DNA from: Pseudomonadota bacterium
GTDB lineage: Bacteria > Desulfobacterota > JADFVX01
Length of the DNA: 29,055 nt
Direction of reading: 5' to 3'
Assembly (NCBI GenBank): GCA_015222555.1
Contig: JADFVM010000130.1
Location: forward strand, 1 to 29,055
This document shows positions 24,092 through 29,055 of this stretch, piece after piece. The notes under the pieces are model-generated. The model was not told the DNA's origin. It searched no databases and saw only the letters and a list, made by a program, of their open reading frames with translations. Each line of letters begins with the position of its first letter. Position 1 is the first letter of the stretch. The position numbers and the translations under genes are program-made.

Positions 24092-25546
24092 CTACTCCGG
24101 TTTCTTCACACCCATCTTCTTCATTCTGGATGCAAGTGTTGTCGGCCTCATGTCGAGCAACTCGGCTGCTCCTCTCGCACCGAATATCTTCCACTGAGTT
24201 TGCTCAAGTGCGGCAAGGATGTTTTCCCGTTCCAGGCGTTTTATCTCTTCCTCTGTCATTACTTCCCGGCGACCTTCCAAACTCTCAGCTTTTACAGCTG
24301 CAGCAGGTGAGCTAATCAAGCTTTTGCCAGTAGGCAGGTTGAAGCGCAATGTATTGGAACGGGAACTGATAACTGTACGCTCGATGACGTTTTGCAGCTC
24401 CCGTACATTTCCAGGCCAGTCGTAGTTTTCTAATTGTAGTATGTTTGCCCGGCTGAGTTGGCGAAGTGGATATTTGAATTTTTTAGCCGCCAGTTCCATA
24501 AAGTGAAGGGCTAGGGCAGGAATATCATCTTTCCGCTTCCGAAGAGGGAGGACTTCAACGGGAAATATGTTCAGGCGGTAATAGAGGTCTTCTCGAAACC
24601 GGCCGTCTTCCACCTCACGTTTCAGGTCGCGGTTGGTGGCCGCAATGATTCGTACATCCACCATTTGCGTCTTCTCTGAACCGACCCGTTCATAAGTCCC
24701 TTCCTGCAATACACGAAGCAGTTTACTTTGAAGCTCCAAGGGAATCTCCCCCACCTCATCAAGAAAGAGCGTCCCGCCATTGGCAAGTTCGAAACGACCG
24801 ATTCGGTCTTTTACAGCTCCTGTGAAAGCCCCCTTGACGTGTCCGAAAAACTCACTCTCATAAAGTTCCCTGGGGATGGATGCACAGTTCACCTTGATCA
24901 TCGGACGGTGGCTTCGTGCGCTATGTCTATGGATTTCACGGGCCACCAACTCCTTGCCCGTTCCCGACTCACCGAAGATGATTACACCGGCATCGGTAGG
25001 TGCCACCATCTCGATCTGTTTCATAATATTTTGCAGTGCGGGACTATTGCCGACAATATCCCCGTACGTCTGAAGTTTTAAAACCTCTTCGTTCAGGTAT
25101 TCATTTTCCAGTTCCAGCTGTTTTCTAAGCCGTTGGATCTCCTCAAAGGCCTGCGCCTTTTCCTCCTCAGCCTGTTTCCGTTCAGAGATATCACGCACAA
25201 AGCTGCACGTATATTTCTCCCCTTCAAAATCAATCAGGTTGGTGCTAACATCAACTGGTATGATACGTCCATCTTTCCTTCGATGCCGGGTCTCAAAGTC
25301 AAGCGTATTGACTTTAGAAAGTTTGTCCCATGATTTTCTCCAGTTCTCTTCCTGATAATCGGGATTGATGTCGTATACGGCAAGTGTCAGCAGCTCCTCA
25401 CGTGAATACCCAAAATGTCTGCACGCCGCCTCGTTTGCCCATTCAAAACGACCGTCTTCGCCATGCCATAAGATCGCTTCTGAGGCCTGTTCAATCGTAA
25501 AATAGGCAAACCTTAAATTTCTTTCATCACAATGATTCCCATTCAT
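24092..25546 (-). CDS. PAS-AAA+-Fis sigma-54 enhancer-binding activator
   Basis: The 484-residue protein has an N-terminal PAS domain (about 13-125, ending VRDISERKQAEEE), a coiled-coil linker (125-160), and an AAA+ domain with Walker A GESGTGKE (192-199), GAFTGA (239-244) and Walker B GTLFLDE (258-264). The intact GAFTGA loop is what contacts sigma-54. A Fis-type helix-turn-helix closes the protein (about 440-480, GAAELLDMRPTTLASRMKKM), of the FhlA/NorR style. There is no receiver domain, so the signal is probably sensed by PAS; no cysteine or histidine ligand pattern reveals what it binds. AGGAG lies eight bases ahead of ATG 25546. It is divergent from a cytochrome b561 operon that has a -24/-12 promoter and palindromes, its likely target. 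Confidence 0.93.
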   Translation of the reverse strand: MNGNHCDERNLRFAYFTIEQASEAILWHGEDGRFEWANEAACRHFGYSREELLTLAVYDINPDYQEENWRKSWDKLSKVNTLDFETRHRRKDGRIIPVDVSTNLIDFEGEKYTCSFVRDISERKQAEEEKAQAFEEIQRLRKQLELENEYLNEEVLKLQTYGDIVGNSPALQNIMKQIEMVAPTDAGVIIFGESGTGKELVAREIHRHSARSHRPMIKVNCASIPRELYESEFFGHVKGAFTGAVKDRIGRFELANGGTLFLDEVGEIPLELQSKLLRVLQEGTYERVGSEKTQMVDVRIIAATNRDLKREVEDGRFREDLYYRLNIFPVEVLPLRKRKDDIPALALHFMELAAKKFKYPLRQLSRANILQLENYDWPGNVRELQNVIERTVISSRSNTLRFNLPTGKSLISSPAAAVKAESLEGRREVMTEEEIKRLERENILAALEQTQWKIFGARGAAELLDMRPTTLASRMKKMGVKKPE

Positions 25547-25586
25547 CTGACCACTCCTAGCTTATTTATTATTGGAAACACTTTAT

Positions 25587-25631
25587 ACGATTTTTAGTAA
25601 TCGCGCTACTAAATATCGTGAATTACGATAT
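25587..25631. promoter_or_regulatory. overlapping palindromes, likely activator binding sites
   Basis: ACGATTTTTAGTA (25587-25599) is mirrored by TACTAAATATCGT (25607-25619), with 12 of 13 bases pairing. The second arm also forms a perfect palindrome, ATATCGT-GAATT-ACGATAT (25613-25631). So three ATCGT/ACGAT half-sites occur within 45 bases, 74-118 bases upstream of the -24 box, as expected for sigma-54 activators. They are also 41-85 bases ahead of the activator gene, so self-control is plausible. Confidence 0.6.
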
Positions 25632-25704
25632 CTCGTGACCTCTTTGATTGCCTGGAGTTCTCCTAACCTGCTGTAATTGCAGGCTTTATTCTTGAGAGAC
25701 GATT

Positions 25705-25720
25705 TGGCACAGGCAGTGCA
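25705..25720 (+). promoter_or_regulatory. sigma-54 (-24/-12) promoter of the redox operon
   Basis: TGGCAC-AGGCA-GTGCA matches TGGCAC-N5-TTGCW with one deviation and the correct spacing. Transcription would start near 25731, about 48 bases before the cytochrome b561 start. Confidence 0.8.
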
Positions 25721-25778
25721 ATATAGAAATGTCAGATGACGCATGCAAATCCAAAATTACTTTAAAAGGAGATTAATT

Positions 25779-26372
25779 ATGAAGATCAAGAATAGTGAAA
25801 AAAGTTTCGGTGTAGTTGCTCAGGTTTTCCATTGGAGTGTATTCTTATTGTTTGTTGCCCTCTTTGTTGTTGCCAATATGATGACTGAAATGCCAAAAGG
25901 GCCGGAGAAGTTTCAACTCTACGGACTGCATAAATCTCTAGGTGTCACCACGCTTTTTATCGTTTTTTTACGTCTATCCTGGCGGATGGCAAATCCCGTT
26001 CCCACACCTTCTACGAAGGTTTCTAAATTGGTAAACAGGGCGGCATCCATTGGGCACTTCCTGCTCTATGCGGTAATGTTTATTATGCCGATCAGCGGAT
26101 ACATCATGTCAATGGCCGGAGGGCATAAGGTGTCCTGGTTCGGAATATTCAACCTGCCTGTCTTTATCGGCAAAAGCAAAGCACTCGGAGTGCTGGCACA
26201 TGGCATCCATTCTTATACGGCGTATTTTATCATCATCTTTGTGAGTGGTCATTTGATGGCCGCACTCTGGCACCACTTTGCTATTAAAGATGGTGTGCTG
26301 CATCGGATGCTCCCTTTAAAAGAAAAGGAATCATCAGCAATTAATAAAGAGGAGGTCAATCAATATGTCTAA
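25779..26372 (+). CDS. cytochrome b561-family membrane protein
   Basis: The 197-residue protein has four membrane helices (about 22-42, 57-75, 93-112, 148-172). Histidines sit at the expected heme places: VFHWSVF, GLHKSLG, IGHFLLYAV, AHGIHSY and SGHLMAALWHHF. The type is the bacterial cytochrome b561 (CybB/YodB) group, which moves electrons between quinol and an acceptor; CybB can act on superoxide. The start is ATG 25779, with AAAGGAG seven bases ahead; the ATG at 25743 lacks a ribosome site. Its stop overlaps the next gene by eight bases (26365-26372), so the two are translationally coupled. Confidence 0.9.
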   Translation: MKIKNSEKSFGVVAQVFHWSVFLLFVALFVVANMMTEMPKGPEKFQLYGLHKSLGVTTLFIVFLRLSWRMANPVPTPSTKVSKLVNRAASIGHFLLYAVMFIMPISGYIMSMAGGHKVSWFGIFNLPVFIGKSKALGVLAHGIHSYTAYFIIIFVSGHLMAALWHHFAIKDGVLHRMLPLKEKESSAINKEEVNQYV

Positions 26373-27144
26373 AATTATACTTTATTACTATCCTAATTCT
26401 GTCTGTTCGCAAAAGGTTCGCCTGGCCCTGGAAGAGAAAGGGGTAAAATGGGAAAGCCGGGTTGTAGACATCGGTCAGCCTCTGGAAAACTACAAGCCCT
26501 GGTACATGCGCCTGAACCCCAAAGGGGTTGTGCCTACCCTGGTAAATGGAGATGAGGTCGTGACGGATTCCTTTCGGATCATCAACTACATCGATCAACA
26601 GCTTGAGGGCCCGTCACTGGAGCCAAATCTATCGGAGGAGCAATCGGAGATGAGGCGCTGGCTGGCCCTTGGAGATCACCTTCCTATCCATGCTCTGACT
26701 TACGGTAGGGGTGGTGTGCCGGGAGGCACACAGATGCTAGAAAAGCGGTTAAAGGCGCTTGATGGGTATAAAAATAATAATCCCGAATTGGCAGAGCACT
26801 ATAAGGCAAAGATCGAATCGGTAAAGTCCCTCAAGGAGAATGCGGAAAATTCAGATAACATTGCTGAAATCGAAAATCGCACCGAACAACTCATTGATGA
26901 ACTGGAGAGTGTGTTAAGTCAACGTGAATACATTGCAGGAAGCACTTACTCTTTGGCAGATGTTATATGGAATGTACTTCTAGCACGTCTTGAACTGCTG
27001 GGGATGGCATCTCTTTGGGAGAACTCTAAGCGACCTGAACTAGCTGCTTATTATTTACAGATGAAGAACAGAGCAAGTTTTAAATCAGCTGATATCCGAA
27101 CAGCATGGAAAGGCTCATTGAAAGCGATTCAGTGTCGATTGTGA
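26365..27144 (+). CDS. glutathione S-transferase-like protein
   Basis: The 259-residue protein has an N-terminal thioredoxin fold (about 3-80) and an all-helical C domain (about 90-255). The first helix begins NSVCSQKVRLALEEKG with C14/S15 in the catalytic position, the cis-Pro motif is GVVPTLV, and the glutathione-binding residues are VTDSF. The C-domain insert at about 125-180 is charged and helical, as in the GDAP1-like or longer GST forms. It probably conjugates or reduces electrophiles or peroxides. Whether this organism makes glutathione is not known. GAGGTCAATCAAT lies just ahead of ATG 26365. It is the second gene of the sigma-54 operon. Confidence 0.88.
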   Translation: MSKIILYYYPNSVCSQKVRLALEEKGVKWESRVVDIGQPLENYKPWYMRLNPKGVVPTLVNGDEVVTDSFRIINYIDQQLEGPSLEPNLSEEQSEMRRWLALGDHLPIHALTYGRGGVPGGTQMLEKRLKALDGYKNNNPELAEHYKAKIESVKSLKENAENSDNIAEIENRTEQLIDELESVLSQREYIAGSTYSLADVIWNVLLARLELLGMASLWENSKRPELAAYYLQMKNRASFKSADIRTAWKGSLKAIQCRL

Positions 27145-27177
27145 AACAAAGAATAAACGGAAAAGGAGGTGATATGC

Positions 27178-27300
27178 ATGGCTGATGTAGGAGAAGTATT
27201 TGTATGTAAAAAGTGTGGCAATAAGGTTAAAGTCATCGAGGCTGGGGGAAACCCTGAAATCCATTGCTGCGGTGAGGCTATGACAAAAATAGAAGAGTAA
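27178..27300 (+). CDS. desulforedoxin-like rubredoxin-type iron protein
   Basis: A 40-residue protein reads MADVGEVFVCKKCGNKVKVI and ends with HCCGEAMTKIEE. Cysteines C10, C13, C30 and C31, with the CxxCG and CCG motifs, are those of desulforedoxin, a small Fe(Cys)4 electron carrier; the same domain begins desulfoferrodoxin, a superoxide reductase. No superoxide-reductase domain follows, as the frame stops at 27300. An ideal ribosome site, AAGGAGG (27163-27169), lies eight bases ahead; an ATG at 27174 is out of frame. It sits 33 bases after the GST gene. It may supply electrons for detoxification with the neighbouring genes. Confidence 0.88.
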   Translation: MADVGEVFVCKKCGNKVKVIEAGGNPEIHCCGEAMTKIEE

Positions 27301-27327
27301 AATTCTACAAAACCATGGGCTAGGCCT

Positions 27328-27370
27328 GACCCGCTCCCCCCTAAATTGATCTATGGAAGGGGGCAGGTCA
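27328..27370 (+). repeat. imperfect hairpin between desulforedoxin and pirin genes
   Basis: TGACC (27328-27332) pairs with GGTCA (27366-27370) and CCCCC (27336-27340) with GGGGG (27359-27363), with a small internal loop and an 18-base apical loop. No T run follows, so it is more likely an mRNA processing or stability element than a terminator, letting the short upstream gene be expressed differently from pirin. Confidence 0.45.
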
Positions 27371-27424
27371 ATGGTCAATAGAGTTCCCACAGGTAATAAC
27401 AAAATTAAAGGAGGAGATAGTGCT

Positions 27425-28105
27425 ATGACACTTTCCATTATACATAGAGACGATCTTCACCTTGGAGGGTTTGCAGGGCTCAAGGAGCATCGCCTGGTTA
27501 TGGCCCCCAAGGTCTTTGGCTACCATGCAAATCCTGACGCCTCTCTAGGCATTGGCAATTTAGTCTATCTTGCTGACGCCAGGTTTAACTCCAAAGGTGA
27601 TACCCACATGCACGACCATATGGAGGTCGATGTGATCTCTGTAATAGTTGAAGGGCGACTTGCCCATGAGGGATCACTTAAGCATGGTCAGCTACTGGAG
27701 ACCAATTATGTGCAGGTCCAAAGGGCTGGTGGCGAGGGTTTCTCTCACAACGAGATAAACCCCGATGATACAAAGAACAGGATGATACAAATGTGGGTCT
27801 TGCCAGAAAAGGAAGGAGAAAGAGCTGGCTACAAACTCTATAAGAGTGAAAAAGGTGCTGTAACACCTGTATACGGCGGCAATGCTGACCAGAGTGAGAC
27901 ATTCGCAAGCAATACTCTTATCGAGGTTGCACACCTTGAAAAGGGAGAGAAGGTTTTGCTCAATGGACCTTTCTTGGCATACCTGACCAGGGGCAAAGGC
28001 TCGATAACGGGTACTGAAGTTAAGGATGGCGATCTTTTAAAAGGCGAAAGCCTTGATTTTACCTCAGAGGAGGAAGCGCAACTAATCGTCATACGTACCA
28101 CGTAA
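27425..28105 (+). CDS. pirin-family (YhhW-like) cupin protein
   Basis: The 226-residue protein is a bicupin of the pirin family. The N-cupin metal ligands are H61 and H63 in GDTHMHDHMEVDVISVIVEG, with the second pair in RAGGEGFSHNEIN (H, E). Some bacterial pirins, such as YhhW, have quercetinase activity; others bind regulators and respond to redox state through iron. Start ATG 27425 follows AAAGGAGG by about ten bases; the upstream in-frame start at 27353 lies within the hairpin and lacks a site. It follows the desulforedoxin gene by 124 bases and precedes the metallo-beta-lactamase-fold gene by 31 bases. Confidence 0.9.
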   Translation: MTLSIIHRDDLHLGGFAGLKEHRLVMAPKVFGYHANPDASLGIGNLVYLADARFNSKGDTHMHDHMEVDVISVIVEGRLAHEGSLKHGQLLETNYVQVQRAGGEGFSHNEINPDDTKNRMIQMWVLPEKEGERAGYKLYKSEKGAVTPVYGGNADQSETFASNTLIEVAHLEKGEKVLLNGPFLAYLTRGKGSITGTEVKDGDLLKGESLDFTSEEEAQLIVIRTT

Positions 28106-28136
28106 TTCACTGCAACTAAACAAAAAGGAGGTAGTT

Positions 28137-29055
28137 ATGTTAATTCGAAATATTATGGCAATTTTGGTTTTTCTATTTATCACTACAAATAGCTTTGCTG
28201 CGGCACCTCTTCCCGACAATGCTCGCGGAGTGCCTATCCCCAAAGATAAGGGGTATCACGTTGAGGAGGTAGGAAGCGGCCTTTACTGGGTCACCGAGGG
28301 TGCATACACAATGATGTTTCTCACTACAGGTCAGGGCGTTATTGTAGTTGATGCTCCACCCACAATTGGCCAAAAGATTTTAAAAGCCATTGCAGATGTG
28401 ACTAAAGAACCCATTACTCACGTAATCTATAGCCATAGCCATGCAGACCACATCGGCGCAGCAGGTATCTATCCCAAGGACGCGAAGTATATCGCCCATG
28501 AAGACACCAAAGTGCAGTTAGAGCGCGTAAGCGAGTCAGGACGTAAGTTTCCCTATGGGGCTTTTGTCGGCGGCGCGCCAGTACCTATGCCGACAAATAC
28601 CTTTAAGGATAAATATACATTGAAAGTCGGTAAACAGATCCTTGAGTTGGTCTACCATGGTGACGACCATGATCCCGGGAACATATATATCTACGCCCCC
28701 AAACAGAAAGTGCTCATGAAGATAGACATTATCTTCCCTGGCTGGACCCCTTTTAAAGGTCTGGCGATTGCCGAGGACGTTCCTGGCTATATAGAGGCCC
28801 ATGATGTAATTTTATCCTATGACTTTGACAAGTTGGTCTCTGGCCATTGGGGAAAGCTGGCAATTCGCAAGGATGTGGAAGTACAAAAGGAGTACATTCA
28901 GGACATTCAAGCCAATGCCGGTACTGCACTGCAAACGGTGAACTTCTATGCTATCGCCAAGGAGACGGGTTATGAAAATACGGCCTTGCTCTTTGATACA
29001 TATTTGGATGCAGTCACGCAAAAGTGCGCAGACTTGACAGAGCCAAAGTGGGTGA
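28137..29055 (+). CDS. exported metallo-beta-lactamase-fold hydrolase (3' end cut)
   Basis: The frame runs from ATG 28137 to the window edge (306 codons, no stop). It begins with a signal peptide (MLIRNIMAILVFLFITTNSF, cleavage near AAA|P24). The metal-binding motif is H100-S-H-A-D104-H105-I-G, followed by the H174/H178 cluster (HGDDHDPGN) and the later LVSGHWG histidine and LMKIDIIF aspartate. These make a complete binuclear zinc or iron site. The class covers lactonases, persulfide dioxygenase-like enzymes, quinone-related hydrolases and beta-lactamase-like enzymes; which one cannot be told. AAGGAGGT lies seven bases ahead of the start. It is the fifth gene of the sigma-54 operon; the C terminus lies beyond the window. 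Confidence 0.9.
   Translation, partial: MLIRNIMAILVFLFITTNSFAAAPLPDNARGVPIPKDKGYHVEEVGSGLYWVTEGAYTMMFLTTGQGVIVVDAPPTIGQKILKAIADVTKEPITHVIYSHSHADHIGAAGIYPKDAKYIAHEDTKVQLERVSESGRKFPYGAFVGGAPVPMPTNTFKDKYTLKVGKQILELVYHGDDHDPGNIYIYAPKQKVLMKIDIIFPGWTPFKGLAIAEDVPGYIEAHDVILSYDFDKLVSGHWGKLAIRKDVEVQKEYIQDIQANAGTALQTVNFYAIAKETGYENTALLFDTYLDAVTQKCADLTEPKWV

Noticed and set aside
26714..26731. Perfect seven-base hairpin GTGTGCC-GGGA-GGCACAC
   Set aside because: It lies within the GST reading frame, encodes ordinary residues (GVPGGT), and has no T run, so it is probably incidental.

Overview
The window looks like a chromosomal piece from a Gram-negative, Deltaproteobacteria-like bacterium (Desulfobacterota/Desulfuromonadota sense). 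The case rests on outer-membrane beta-barrels, a LapA/LapB-type protein, a desulforedoxin-like protein, a c-type cytochrome-porin, sigma-54 control, and the gene order rpsF-rpsR-DUF2232-rplI. Base composition looks moderate (mid-40s % GC by eye, not computed). No tRNA, rRNA, CRISPR array, complete insertion sequence or prophage gene was found. The taxonomic placement is inference.

Layout. (1) 1-2.9 kb, minus strand: a b-type cytochrome cut by the window edge, a stand-alone CheY-like receiver, and a signal-peptide-bearing protein with one CxxCH heme motif followed by a beta-barrel, which resembles Cyc2-type fused cytochrome-porins. Sigma-54 (-24/-12) elements lie upstream of the cytochrome b and the cytochrome-porin. 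(2) 2.9-6.7 kb, minus: an apparent operon of an outer-membrane porin, a small PstS-like binding protein and a chemoreceptor. (3) 6.8-16.1 kb, plus: housekeeping genes fba, rpsF-rpsR-DUF2232-rplI, trmJ, rpsU, ileS-lspA-lgt, several with near-consensus sigma-70 promoters. (4) 16.1-23.0 kb, minus: a tight run proA-nadD-rsfS-rlmH-dksA-lapAB-gpmI-comF. (5) 23.3-23.9 kb: an AT-rich orphan gene with one membrane segment. (6) 24.1-29.1 kb: a PAS/AAA+/Fis sigma-54 activator, minus, facing a plus-strand operon of cytochrome b561, glutathione S-transferase-like protein, desulforedoxin-like protein (too short for routine ORF calling), pirin and an exported metallo-beta-lactamase-fold protein that runs off the window.

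The most interesting unit is region 6. The intergenic DNA between the activator and the operon carries two overlapping palindromes and, about 90 bp downstream, a near-perfect -24/-12 promoter. This suggests a self-contained, probably autoregulated redox or electrophile stress module. A nearly identical -24/-12 element precedes the truncated cytochrome b at the other end of the window, so sigma-54 control of redox proteins recurs here.

Six genes (rpsU, ileS, lspA, lapAB, rlmH, nadD) appear to start with TTG. Several other starts were moved to the Shine-Dalgarno-supported codon; the reasons are given in each entry.
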